From Takashimella koratensis (lineage: Eukaryota > Basidiomycota > Tremellomycetes > Trichosporonales > Tetragoniomycetaceae), in contig BCKT01000007.1 of NCBI GenBank assembly GCA_003116875.1, positions 1,080,820 through 1,144,819 on the forward strand: 64,000 nt of DNA, in the 5' to 3' direction. Positions 20,480 to 32,247 of this stretch are shown here, piece after piece. The notes below the pieces were generated by a model, which was not told the origin of the DNA, did no database searches, and saw only the letters and a program-made list of their open reading frames with translations. Position 1 is the first letter of the stretch. Every line of letters begins with the position of its first letter. Both the position numbers and the translations under genes were made by a program.

Positions 20480-21278
20480 CGTCAGAAAGTCGATTCAAAA
20501 GTGTGAAAGTTGGTGATAGACGAAAGGGGCTGTAGAAGGTGAAGGAAGGTGAGAAATATTCAGCAGTAAGGGGAAAGACGGTTGGAAGAGAAAGCTCTTC
20601 CCGTCTTATATGCACTAAACGCTCTGGAGCCTTCCAGTTCACTCCGCCCTTTGTTTGACAAAATCTTTGAGAGACGAGGGTAAAGTGCAAGTTATTCTTC
20701 AGCCCAAACACTAAAAATTATGCTTTCTTGACCTTTCTCTTCCAACTTTTGGAAGTCTCTCAGGTTGTCTGTTTGTCTTGGACGATACCTGCACCTCGCC
20801 CAAGCGGCCGAAGCCATTGCTGTGTTTTCAAGGGGTCCCATGTTCAAAAGAGCAACTCTGAAGTGTTAGGACCGTGAGAACTTCCCCCACTGATCTGCAC
20901 TGATCGACAGATTGGCGTGGACAAAGGTTATTTACAAAGCCCCCCACAGAGCAGCCGCAACGAGTCCAGGCGTTGTCTAAAGTGGGGTGATAAGAGTCAT
21001 TCAACGCCTGCAAGAGGTCGTTCGGCGTTCACGCCGACGTGGGTTAGTGGTCATGGTCCGAGCCTTCGTCAAGTGCCACTGCGGAGCTTGACCAGCTCGT
21101 TCACTTCCCCCCCTCTACGCATCGGACGTTGAGAGGCTCTGTGACACTCTCTGAGGCTTTGTGAGGCTGACAGTGGCTCGGCCCCAATCACTAATATTGA
21201 CTCTTTGTGTATACAAGCCTTGTGATGCATGGCGTGTGTAAAATACCGTATAACCTTCTCCTCCCACAGCAGTAGATT
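20480..21278. other. Spacer between B4 and B5
   Basis: About 800 bp. It contains the B4 promoter and B5 3' sequence. Only short overlapping frames on both strands, none supported. Confidence 0.45.
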
Positions 21279-22416
21279 TCATTCGGATGGGGCACAAACA
21301 ATAACGGAATCCTCGGATGCGGCTGATGAGGGCTCGCCCTGAAGTTCGGGTGGACGAGAGACTGGCCCAGGTTCCGTCTCAAGTGTCGATGAGGAAGGAA
21401 GCGAACGAAGGACGCGAAGGAAACGTAGGTCCGAGTAGTTGGCCATGTTGGGCAGGTCGTTTTGTTTCAAAAGCTCACTGAATTGCTTGTATGGTCCCCG
21501 AGAAAATTCCGGGCTCTGAGGGTCGGTGGCAACAGAGGTGAGAAGGGATGAGAGTGAAGCACGGAATTCGTCGAACGATTTCGCTTGACGGTCGGGGTCG
21601 AGAGAGTAGTCGAGAATGCGTGACTCGGCGGTAGCGGTAAAACAGATCGCTTGGTAGGATGCCTTGCCGACAGAGTCACTGAGTCTGATTTTGTCGGAAA
21701 GCATGCTGTTGACTTGGACCGCGTGCTTCCACAGGACATACGAGAAACTCCCCATCATTGACTGCTTGTGTCCGTTAATGTTGGGTCGTATAAGCTCGGC
21801 AATGAGGGAGCACCAAGAGAGGAAGGCGACGGTGCGTAGGCGTTCCGGCTCACCGAAATTGTCGTAATTCACTGTCGACAAATTCGTGGAAAGCAGGTCC
21901 TGGAACTGGATGAAAGAGAGTGTGTCGCGGTACGGGAGAATCGACTCAAAGGCCACCGCTGTTTTGTCAAGTACTGAACGTGCGACCCAACCGTGGGACA
22001 GATGATCTTCCCACCGCGGCACTTTCTCACCCATCGTTTCCCAAAAGTGGGAAATGTTCTGTTCGAACTGGGCGATTGGGTGCTCCGATGAAGGGGTTGG
22101 GTGAGGGATCATTCGGCGGTTTCGGGAGAGTGAAGGAGCTGTCGTGAGGTTTGTCCGACAAGTCGGAGGCGACAGTCCGCGACGACGAGCTTTGAGCTTC
22201 CGAGTCGGCTTCGGTGGTCGGGACCTCGACGACAGCGTCGACAGGGGGACTGTGAGTCTCCAGGTCTTGGGTAGAATCAGGGATCGACCGTGAGTTGCGA
22301 GCGGGGCGACGGGTCTGTCTCCTACGTCTTGGCTGAGTCGAGATTGGAGAGCGAGTGTTGACAGACGAGGGAGCGAGTTGGAATTCGATAAGTCCAGGAA
22401 TTTTTAGAGGAGGCAT
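21279..22416 (-). pseudogene. Group B family copy B5, apparent frameshift between N-terminal and main parts
   Basis: The main frame (ATG at 22112, 277 codons) carries the family features: FWETMGEKVPRWEDHLSHG, LRTVAFLSWCSLIAEL, and NYSDLRFLRVLRSL near the end. An upstream frame from ATG 22414-22416 encodes 129 residues with a basic patch (PRRRRQTRRPARN) and a Ser/Pro/Thr-rich linker, as expected for the N-terminus by comparison with B4. The two frames overlap between 22027 and 22112, and no GTRNGT donor joins them. Either one base has been lost or gained, or translation starts at 22112 and gives an intact shorter protein. The second option would make this a working gene. Confidence 0.5.
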
Positions 22417-22935
22417 TGTGTCAGAGTTGGAGAAGTCTGGTGCTGAGAAAATTCGTTTCGTCGAGAAATGTTTGGTTTAGAAAATGAGACAGAAAGATAA
22501 TAACGCAATGGATGGTGGGGTGAAATAGACTGTACAAGTACCATAAGTTACAAAGGTTCACAGCTCTTTGCCGTCCTTTGTGCCAGCGGAGTGGGAACGG
22601 AGCGTTACCCCCTTGCTTGCTGCCCCACCTGGGCAGGCAAAAGGGTTTACTGGCATATTGTCAGGTGATCAAGGGGGTTGTCGATGAAAAGAGCGAACCA
22701 GATATGTGTTTGGGCAATGTGAACAGCACCTCACAGAGCAAGAACATGAGGTTAGTTTGGCCACGGAGCTGCTTGAGTTGCTACTTGAGTTGCTATGATG
22801 TTGTGAGTGTCCAGGAAGCAGGAGACGTGATGCACTTGAGTACCGCAGGCACATGGCAATGTATGTACAAATGTATTCCTCTACCGAGGTCTGTAACTTT
22901 CTATTATATGACAACAAGTATCCCTCCTTCTCTCT
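22417..22935. other. Spacer upstream of B5
   Basis: About 520 bp between B5 and the next minus-strand gene. It holds the B5 promoter and the 3' end of the coiled-coil gene. Nothing else was recognised. It marks the right border of the family-rich region. Confidence 0.5.
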
Positions 22936-25113
22936 CTACAACTCATCCATTAACATACCTTCCACTTTCTCCCTTTCCTCCTCCTCCGCTCCCAACGATG
23001 GTCTCGGCGACGGTCTTGGGCTGACCCCTCTCGACGCATCCAGACTAACATCTCCACTAACCACCCCTGACCCTCCTGTCCCATTCTCTCTCGCTTGTAA
23101 CTCCTGCATCTCTTCAACCTCCAACCATCCCAACACCCTCTGTCCTCCTACTTTCTCTTCCTGATTAACCCTCTCCACTGCGTCTGTCCCTCTTCGACAC
23201 ATGTTCGTGACTAGGTCTGCGAGACGGTCCCAGCGAGCTTCAAGCTCGGGATCGTCTTCCATTACGTCGTCGATGAATTGGTCGGAGAAGAGGGAGGAGA
23301 TAGGTGGAGTAGAGAGATTGAGACCAGGTGATTCGAGCTCGGTTCGAGGGGATGTGAGGGGGAGAGGACCGCCTTGGAGGGATTCGCGGAGTTGACGACG
23401 GAGTTTGAGGATCTCACTGCGTTGTTTCGCTTTGGTCGCTGGGAGTGGTCAGATGAAAACTTTAAGCCCGTTACATCTATTGGCTGACCCTCACCTTCTA
23501 GAGACCGGTTGATCGCTAGTAAGCTGGCGTTTGATATCTCCAGGTCGGCAATCTGTTAAAAGCAATCAGCATGGCTATCAGTGCTACAGCATTTTCAGCC
23601 ACTCACCTTGCGATCAATCTTGGCCTGCCTGGCATCACCGTGCAACATCACATCGACATCGTTCTCTCCCTTGCCCATATGCTCCTCCCCATCGTCCACA
23701 GCCGTACTTCCACTGAGCCTATCCCTCTCATGCCTGCCTCCTTCCTGTTGCGCCGCATGCATCAAAGCCGGTGCCATTGCCTGACTGTACGCGCTCATCT
23801 CGCTCTCACTCGCACTCGTCCTTCTCAAACTAGCCCCGTCCGAACCGGACCCTGACAACATGCCCGCGGACACCGACGCCGACGCTGACGTTCGCGAAAA
23901 GGTCGGAGTGAGTGTTGGAAGGGCAACAGTGCGCAGCTCAGGGCTGGTAGGTGGTTGTGGAAGCGGTGGAGGTGGGTGGTGTGGGTTCCAAGGGAGTTGA
24001 GGCCGTTGTTTCTTCCGATCAGGGTTAGCGTCCCCGTTCGCGTTGGGAAACCAAGCGGAGGCCGGGGCGGGTGTAGGCGGGGCAGATGCGGTAGATTGTT
24101 GTGCGAGGACGGCGGCGAGCTGAGTGTGCGCAGACATGTCGAGGGGTCGGAGTGGTCGGACAGGGGAAGAGTGATTAGATGACGGTTCGGGCTCTGTTTG
24201 AGGAGACGAGGTCAGTTCACCTGCGATGATAGAGGAGAAATGCTGAGGAAATCCAACGTCGCCGGAGAGTGCTAGGCCCCGAGAGTACGCAGCAGCGGAG
24301 GAAGGGGGCGTAGGCGGCCGGACAGAGGTCATCATACTGCTTGGAGACAAGAGCGGGGAAGGGTGGACGCTCGCGTGACTTGGAGCTGAGTGGGGGGTCG
24401 GTGGGTTCCGCGGACTTTGCGACGTGTGTAAGCTGTGAGTGGAGAGGACGGAGTGTGTTGAATTGGTGGATGAAGTGAGGGGAGGAGGAGCGTCGCTTCG
24501 TGACATTGCTCTGACCCTCGCTCGGACTGTTCCCGACGGCGGACGGGCGGGCTCGCTTTCCCCCCTGTGCAGGTTGGGCGGGGGATGCGAAGTCCCGACT
24601 TCGCTGACCGAGACGCTCGCTCGTATCCGCGGCGTCGCGGCGGTCGTTGGGGTAGCATGATTGGCTCCTCCGGATCCTGATGTGGGTTGAGCTACTCTTG
24701 CACGCGCGACGGGCGTGACGTGCGGCGACGACGGGGTGCCAACTGTCGATCGTGGGGGCGCGGGGGAGCGCGTACGAGAGACCGGTGTGGATGCCGAGGC
24801 GGAGGTGATGTGGGATCGAAGAGAAGAGGAGGAAGGGGTAGACCGGACGCTAGGGCGGGACGGAGGGGTGGAAGAAGGGGTAGGTGAAGAACTGATGTTC
24901 GCTGGGTTGACGCGGGCGCGGACACGAGGTGCTGAAGAAGTGGAGGAGGAAGGGGTTGCGTGGTTTGTTGACGAGGCGATGGAGATCTGGCCAGTCACCT
25001 GAAGGAGGCGTCAGCAGGCAAGGCCGTATGGGTTAGCGCAAAAGAAAGCTGATGGTTGTGGTGGGTGGTGGGTGGTCGGTCGTACGTACCCGGCGCTTTG
25101 GTTTATCGTCCAT
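22936..25113 (-). CDS. Unrecognised Ser/Pro/Thr-rich protein with a C-terminal coiled coil
   Basis: Exon 1 (25113-25090) encodes MDDKPKRR and splices (GTACGT donor) to a long exon at 24998 that begins VTGQISIASSTN. About 460 disordered residues follow, rich in Ser, Pro, Thr and Arg. Two short introns then separate a well-structured segment: IADLEISNASLLAINRSLE, joined to ATKAKQRSEILKLRRQLRES, a continuous heptad-like coiled coil. The C-terminal region is acidic: DDVMEDDPELEARWDRLAD and later KVEGMLMDEL before the stop at 22936. About 620 residues in total. The coiled coil looks conserved, but I cannot name the family. It shares a 560-bp divergent promoter with the next gene. Confidence 0.75.
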
Positions 25114-25671
25114 GGCTTTTGGAAGGAGGGTTACGATCGAGCGGAAAACAAGCGACAATGGCGACAGAGACGGATCATGAAGCTCAGCACGAGCGAGACA
25201 GACAGATCAAGAGGTCGCGCCGCCTCACGGTCGAGGTAATGGGAGGAGTAGGGGAGGTCGAGAGGGGGTAGGGGCCGAGTCGAGGCTAGGTTGACGACGA
25301 CGACAGACACAAGAGAGAGTCGGCACAGTCGGTGCGATCCGGATCAACGGTTTGTTGTTGAAATTTTGGACAACACCTTAGCCGGATTAGGAAAGGGACA
25401 AATCGGGATTAGGATTGGGAACTTTTACTTTATTAGGAAGTTGAGTGGCAAATACAAAGGAAACGTAAACAGGGGTAATGTCACGTGCTGAATTCACGGT
25501 TGAACCTCGCGTTCGTCCTCTGTTCAACAACGTCTGTTTCTTTCACTCTCTTCACATCTCTTGACTCGCCATCCTTACCCATCGCGCGTCTGCACGGACA
25601 CTTTCCGCCTCTGGCCTGGTCCTCCATTTGTTCCTCGACCCAGCCGCTTTCCTTTTCTTCGCCAGGTCAAG
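25114..25671. promoter_or_regulatory. Divergent promoter, coiled-coil gene / Q-rich gene
   Basis: A 558-bp interval between head-to-head genes. The right third (about 25500-25670) is a pyrimidine-rich leader. No specific sites were recognised. Confidence 0.5.
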
Positions 25672-27107
25672 ATGAACCCATACCCGCCCAACGCCGGTCC
25701 CTCGCCTCACCTCTCCTTCCCTGTTCAGCCTCAACCTGGAGGCGCGCCGGGCCAACCTGCTGTCCCCATCATGACGGACCCGCACCTCGCGCTTCTCCAA
25801 CAACAGGGGTACCTTCAACAACAGCAACAGCTTGCCGCGATGTCCGCGGCGGCCGGGATGGGTGGTGGGGCAGGGGGTCAGCCGGGGATGCCAGGTGTCC
25901 CTGGGCAGATGGGGCCAGGGGTCGTGCCGATGGGGATGAACCCGCAACTACTGGCGCAGATGGCAGCTGCCAGGGGGATGAACATGGGACAGGGGATGCA
26001 CGGTGGCCAAGGGGTGCCGCCCGGTGTTCCAGGTGGGATGCCAACTCCGCCGGTGAAGAAGAAGAAGCAAGTAAGTGGGGGATTGCCGCGGTTCTCGCAA
26101 ATCATGTTGAGCTGGGAGGTCTGTAGTCTCCAACCAACAAGATACGGAGGCGGCGGCTGGAGTTAATGGTGTAGATACTGACCCCAGCCTCAGGGCCGAC
26201 CACCGGGTTCAGCTCGCCAGAACCAGCTTCTGCAACAGCAGCAACAACAACTCCAGCAGCAACAACTCCAACAAGTCACTCAGGACCAGTACCTGAAATC
26301 CGCGATGACTATGCCGCCTGGTGTTGGAGGCCCCCATCACGCTCATTTGGCCGGTATGCCGGTGGGTATGAACCTCTCCATGGGGCCGGGCGGGATGCCC
26401 ATTGGTCCTGGCGGTATCCCCATCCCCGGCGTTCCCGGATCTAGCGGGGGTATCGGGATCCCATCTCTTCCTGGAAACCCAGGCGTCGGCGTTGGAGGAC
26501 AAGGACCAGGTGCTGGGATGGGCGCGATGGGAGGGATGGGAGGGATGCCGGGAATGGGGGCAATGCCGATGAACAACCCGGACGCGTTCGAACCATGGGC
26601 AGACGCGGTGGACGAATTGGACGCAAGAGAGTTGGCAATGGCGAGGTTTAGAGCTCGACATGAGATTATGGCGGATTTGTTTGGGCCTGAGACGATTAGT
26701 GAGTGCGGTTATGGATAGTGGGAAGCGAGAATAGATGCGAAAGAAGGACCGCAGGAGGACAGGGAGGAAGAAAGTGGGGAAAAGATTAGGACAACGGCGG
26801 AGGGTGGAAAGGGCAAAAGAGCCGAGCTGATCGCGTTATAGAGGACATTTCCATCTCTACCGTCGACCCTTGGGAAGGCCTCGGTATGGACGGCGAGACA
26901 TTAGAAGCCAAAGTGGTGAGTCTGATCCCTCTCTTCCCTCTCTTTCCTCTAATCAGACCCATCTCAACGCTACGTGTTCACTGAATGACCCTCGTGCCAT
27001 AGGCTGCTCTGGAAAGCGAGAATGTCGAGTTGGAGAGTAAGGCCGAGTCGCATGTGGATGATTTCCGACGCCGTTTAGAGCAGGCTGAGCAAGGGATCGC
27101 TGCATGA
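25672..27107 (+). CDS. Unrecognised Gln/Gly/Met-rich protein with a helical C-terminus
   Basis: Four exons (25672-26070, 26194-26698, 26842-26915, 27003-27107) sum to exactly 360 codons plus stop. The first 250 residues are low complexity: Pro/Gly/Met-rich with polyglutamine stretches (QLLQQQQQQLQQQQLQQ). The ordered part follows: ELDARELAMARFRARHEIMADLFGPETI, split by an intron from DPWEGLGMDGETLEAKV, and a terminal coiled coil AALESENVELESKAESHVDD. The composition resembles subunits of transcription or chromatin complexes, but I do not recognise the family and claim no function. Confidence 0.75.
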
Positions 27108-27361
27108 TCAGGACTAGAGCCGAGTTTGGAGCGAACGCTAGAGTTAGGTTAAAGATGCATCTATACGCAGGCTCCGACTGCTCGATATGGTGCAGTCACC
27201 ATTAACGCCGCAGGAATTTCATATTATTCATATACTGCGAAGATCACACGATCGACTTTGTGTGACCGTCGTCTTTCACTCAAAGAACGCAAATCCACAT
27301 AATGTCAAGGACCGTATATACAAAAAAAATGATCATTCGGAGAGGTACGTGACTAGAGGAT

Positions 27362-29160
27362 CTACGCAAACGCCTTGACGTCCTCAGCCGAGGGTCCAAT
27401 AGGGTCCGACGACGCCGCGAGGTTGCACTGGGTCGGGCATCAGCTCGCGTTTCGGAACTCAAGACGAAAATCAGCTCTTCCAAACTCACCTGATGGAACA
27501 TTCTCAACTCCTCGGGCTTGAATGCGCCCGTCACCGAGTGGAGGAGACCGCGGTTGTGGAAGAGAACAAGGTCATCTTCGTCCCAGTCTGCTGCCCACAC
27601 AAGCTGTATATCATCAGCACTTGTCCTCATCACACGCGACAGACCTACCTCGGGGGCGATCCCTGGTCGCTGACACGAGTACAGCAACTCCCTGACCTCT
27701 TTCAGATCCGTGACATGTGCACCATCGGGATAAACCGCACCTTCCTTGCTCGATCCCTCTGGCAGGGGTTGGACGGTAAGCTCCATCGCGCCGCAAGGGT
27801 GGACTTGGAGGTGGAGTTCCCCAGTGACGGGGTTCTTCCAGAGCATCGGGTAGACTTTGAGTTTAGACTCTTCCCATTCGGGAAGGTCGGAGAGGGGGAG
27901 TTCAAGGCCTTCGTTCTCGATGCCGAGGCCGGTAGGGAGGGCGTGAGCTTTGGACATCCAGACATAAGGGTGCGGTGCCTGTCAAAGATCAGCTTGAGCT
28001 TGAAAGGCTGGAACAGAGCGAAGAGCCGTCAGCTGACGCGCAGGACTCACGTAGTGGACTTTGGTGCGCACGGCTAGCGACTTGAGGTGAGGAGGCAGAA
28101 CATCGAACATGTTCTTCCCGCTAACGACTGGGGTGGGTTAGCTGGTCCCATGCCCTAAACATCGCAGCTATACTCACAGACAGTGCTACCGAGGGGAATG
28201 TCGAGTTTGTCGCCAGTCCCGTCATCGTATCGGAGGGTCTGATGAGCGCCAGCTGGGACTTTTTTCGCGTAGAGGGTAGTGACTTTTGGCGGGGAGAGAG
28301 CGTACAGCGCGGCGTCAATGTGCCTGTGAGACGTCAGCACGAGAAAGAAAAGACAAGGATAGAGGGGCGCAGCTTGTGAACGAGGTGGGGCGGGGTAAAA
28401 CAAAACTTACCAGCGGTAGAAGCGGGTCGCACCCGATTCGAGCTCGTCGGCCTCGGTGATAGGCTCCTTGTGGAAAGTGCGGTGGTGTGGGTGCTTCAGC
28501 TGGGGCTGTACGTAGGTAAGCCATCGTCGGTTTGGTTTGAAGGATGGTCAATCACATACGTGGTCGAGACCTTCGTAGACCATGGGTACCTTGCCGTTCC
28601 CGATCAGCTGAACCTGGGGCTGGTGCGGGATCGTTTTGAGGTCCTGTACCATTGTCAGCTGGGGACGCTGAAGAATGTCACGACAGCTGGGTAGACGAGC
28701 AAAGAGGGGAGTTCGGCTTACAGGGTGGAGAATCGACTTGACTTCCTTGCCAGTCTTGTTGTTGCCGTGACCGTAGGATGCGCTCTCTGGGTCAAACGCC
28801 TGGGTGTGAGGATCAGTACAGCTCACACGGATCGTCGCGGGGGTAGGGGATGGACGTACGTGAGTCATCTCGAATTGCTGTTTAGGGCTCAGCTTGAGCT
28901 TCTTGAACAAGAGGATCTGGTGCTGTGGTTGGTCAGTTATCGTTCATCGCTTCGTTATCGTAGATATCGCTACTAGCCCCGACCCGGCGGTCTGCTCTCG
29001 GACCCACCTTGTAGAGCATCTCAATGATCTCGTCCATCTGCTCCTTGGTGACGGTATCAGGATCGAACCCGGTGACCTGGCGTCCAAAGTCCTGAAAGTA
29101 CTTTGGGTTTGCCTGAGGCGAAGGCGGGACTGGCGCGTACTGGAAGTGGGTGGTGGCCAT
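27362..29160 (-). CDS. xanA: Fe(II)/2-oxoglutarate-dependent xanthine dioxygenase, XanA type
   Basis: XanA hydroxylates xanthine to uric acid using Fe(II) and 2-oxoglutarate, replacing molybdenum xanthine dehydrogenase in some fungi. From ATG 29158-29160 the exons give MATTHFQYAPVPPSPQ, then a TauD/TfdA fold. Visible motifs are HQPQVQLIGNG (substrate-side glutamines in XanA), RWHIDAAL (the HxD iron ligands) and LFHNRGLLHSVTGAF (the distal iron His). A splice then gives FHQCNLAASSDPIGPSAEDV at the C-terminus, where Q-C-N matches the known XanA active-site Gln and Asn. About ten exons. It lacks a targeting signal, as expected for a cytosolic enzyme. It is divergent from the S12 hydrolase gene, with two identical TGCGGATAAG sites between. 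Confidence 0.85.
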
Positions 29161-30072
29161 GGTGGATGTATGTGCTGATCGTAGGTGGGTTAGGAGAGTG
29201 AAGGAGGTGAAAGGGTGAAGGGATGAGATGGGTTTGGTGGTTCTGAACAAGGTAGAGACGGTGGCGAGTGGTCGTATAGTGGGCAATGCGGATAAGTGAG
29301 GACCAAAGGAAGGGAACTAGAGGTAGCAGGAGAGAGCAATTGTGGGTGGGGCTGGCTATATATGTATCTCTTTGCGGATAAGGAAAGATCTCCCACAGTC
29401 CAAGTTTTGCGACCCAGTCCGATGGAGCACGGACCTAGGCCCACCCGGTCGTCTCGTACATGCATACGCTTATCATGGCCTCCACGCCTGCTTCCCTCCT
29501 CCCTGCACCATGGTCTACCTCTACCGCCCGAGACTCCACCGGCCAGGTCGGCAACACCGGGCGGGGAATCTACGAATCACAGATCGCCCGATAACGACGG
29601 ACGGGGTCACGTGGGTCGCTCCCTCTCAAATACGCACGAGTCTGCCACGCCGTAAGCACGAGTTCGCCACGTGTCTCTTCCGCCATGTTAAGCGGGTCTC
29701 CGGTCAACTTTCAACTTGCAACTTGCCAACTGCCCACTGCTTTGGTTTGGTGGCCACGCAGCAGCTGACTTGGTACTCCGCCCACACTTGCAAGCACCTC
29801 ACCTGACACTCCCGTCAGTCCTAGCCCTCCCTTGCCTCGCCGTACGCCCACCCTCAAGAGATCCGCTGTTGGGTCGGGTTCTTCTTGCTGGCACTCTACC
29901 CTCCAGCAAGGCTACTCTGTCCTCTCTTTTGCTGTACTTGCTCTCAACTCTCAACTCTCCTTTCTAACCTCCTCTGTATATATATTCTGCCCCTCTTTAC
30001 TCTCAACCATCACCTTACCACCCTCCTCCCCACTTGACAACCCTCCCCCACCCCCCAGCCTACCGCTTCACC
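29161..30072. promoter_or_regulatory. Divergent promoter, XanA / S12 hydrolase, with two GATAAG sites
   Basis: A 912-bp interval. An identical 10-mer TGCGGATAAG occurs at 29287-29296 and 29373-29382, on the XanA side and in the same orientation. GATAAG is the core bound by fungal nitrogen-regulatory GATA factors, which fits control of xanthine use by nitrogen source, though the G before GATA departs from the strict HGATAR form. A CACGTG palindrome lies near 29670, and a strong pyrimidine-rich leader precedes the hydrolase ATG. Confidence 0.5.
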
Positions 30073-32247
30073 ATGCTCTTCCTCATTCTCCTTCCCTTAC
30101 TTGTTCTCCTCCGGCTCGTCGTCTCTATCGGTCGGGACTCACACCAACTCCCTCTTCAACACATTCACCACCACCAGCACGATCTTCAAGCTGGTTTCCC
30201 CCATTCACAGCTCGCTCCGTCCCATTCCTTGCTCTCCACCGAGACGAGGGATTACATCGAGTCGATGCGGAAGAAATGGGGTGGACCCGGTCTTTCCATC
30301 GCCATCGTCGCGAGTCCCGAGTGGCTGAACGAGACTGGTCGGGGCTCGGCAACTGGCGCAGACCAAGGGTGGCACATGGAGACACTTGCATTTGGGAGCA
30401 TGAACACCGCCGGTGACCCTGTTCACGCGAATGTGAGTCTTTCTCATCACCATCTCTTCACTCATCCCCCTCTCTCACCCCCTTCCCGTGCCACCTCCGT
30501 CCACCCACTCCACCTCGCCCATTTACCTTTCCCATCCCCAAACTCGTGTCCCAAAGGACCTCTCCCCAGCATCTTTCCCACCATGGTGACATTCCTAACG
30601 CGCACCCAGTCCCGATTCGGCATCGCATCCAACTCGAAGCTTTTCAACGCCCTCACAGTCGGCCTTTTGATCGAGAACAAGACTGTCTTGCCCAATGGAC
30701 AACTTTTGGATTGGTCGACCAAGGCCAAAGACGCTTTGCCCGATTGGAAACTGAGCGACCCGTACGCCTCGGACCATGTGGACATTACCGATTTGCTCTG
30801 TGCGTCTGTATACTTGTCAGCCGAACGAGCTGCTGACCACTGATATTAGCCATGCGCTCTGGGATGCCTCGACACGACAACTCAGGGAAGTATGTCTTCT
30901 CACACTTTGACTCTCCTCACATTCCCCGATTTCCCTCGCTGACCACGGCAGCTTCGATATTCCCAACCTGCGCAACTTGAAAATGTCTACCGAAATTCGT
31001 CAAGATTTCCAATATTGCAACCTCCACTACCACGCCCTTGCCTCCCTAGTCCCTCACCTGACCGGCCAGCGCTATATCGACTGGGTGGATGAACACATCT
31101 TCCAGCCTCTCGGGATGACACAGACGACATACAACGCGACTATCGCGCGGGCAAGCGGAAATCTGAGCGAGTCGTTTGCGCCAGTCGGCTACGATATACA
31201 AAAATGTCGGGAGAGTTGGAAGGAAGGCAAACTGGACTGGGAAGCGTGTAGAGGAGAGAGGAAAGGTTTTGAGTGGTGGGCGGACACAGATCGGACATAC
31301 ATTGCAGGCGAAGGGGGTGTGATCTCTACCGCCAGTGACCTTGTGAGTTTGGACACAATGACTAGTTCCATAGAGCAAAGTAGACGGTGACAACAACTGA
31401 TGCCGTTTCAAAGATCAAGTGGCTTCAAGAGCTACTCTCACCTACCATCATCCCCCCTCAACTCATCACCAAAGTCACCACTGCCAACGGTTTCGCGTTC
31501 CCTTCTATCCCTTACCCGGAAATCAGCACATCCGGCTACGGTTTCGGCCAATTGACATATACCTACCGAGGGGCGCGAATCGACGGACACACCGGCAGCC
31601 TCCCTGGCCAGATCTCAAGCATCTATCGACACCCGGGCAAGTTTGGCGTCGCTGTTCTGGTGAACGATGATTGGATCCTGGACAATTTTCGTGTCCTCGT
31701 AGAGAGAAGAGTGTTTGATGAGCTCTTGGGGTTGAAACCTGTGGATTGGGACGAGAGATTTGTCAAGCATGTTGCAACAGAGAAGCAAAACTATACCAAG
31801 GTTCCGAAATCACCCAACCAGCCAGAACGTGGGTTTGACGCCATCCCAGGAGAATTCACCAACCCGGGCTACGCTCAACTTTCCCTTCGACGGGTCACCA
31901 TTCCGAAGAATACGTCGACGATCCCAGAAATTCTCAACGGGTCCATCCCCTTCGAGTCGGGTCTCAATCTCACCGGTCCGACTTTTGCAGCTTACATCGG
32001 AGCGCCGTTCATGACGCATCTCGTTTTCACGCATTTTGACGGGAACTACTTCAATTGGACCGGTCTGGAGATCCATCCTGCCACAAAGGGAGGAGATATA
32101 GCTCTGATGAGAGGTTTAGGGAGCGCGATCATCGATGATGAGGGTGTTGGGATGTTTGGGAACTTTTGGGGAGCGGGGGATACGGTTCCCATTCGTCATG
32201 CGCAGGAAGGAAAGGACAGAGCAGAGGTATGGTATGATCGCTTGTAG
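30073..32247 (+). CDS. Secreted or lumenal serine hydrolase of the S12 / class C beta-lactamase-like family
   Basis: The ATG at 30073 opens with a hydrophobic signal sequence (MLFLILLPLLVLLRLVVS). Several introns interrupt the first half. The catalytic set of the family is visible: the SxxK motif as IASNSKLFNALTVG (nucleophile Ser and general-base Lys), the YxN motif as FQYCNLHYHAL, and the third motif as HTGSLPG. There are several N-glycosylation sequons (for example WLNETG, YNATIA, SGNLSES). An extra C-terminal lipocalin-like or beta-rich region follows (about residues 400-530), ending EVWYDRL. The substrate is unknown: relatives include esterases and D-amino peptidases, so a specific activity cannot be inferred. 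Confidence 0.82.

Noticed and set aside
29161..29286. Mitochondrial N-terminal extension of XanA
   Set aside because: The upstream in-frame codons contain no ATG before a stop, and XanA enzymes are cytosolic.
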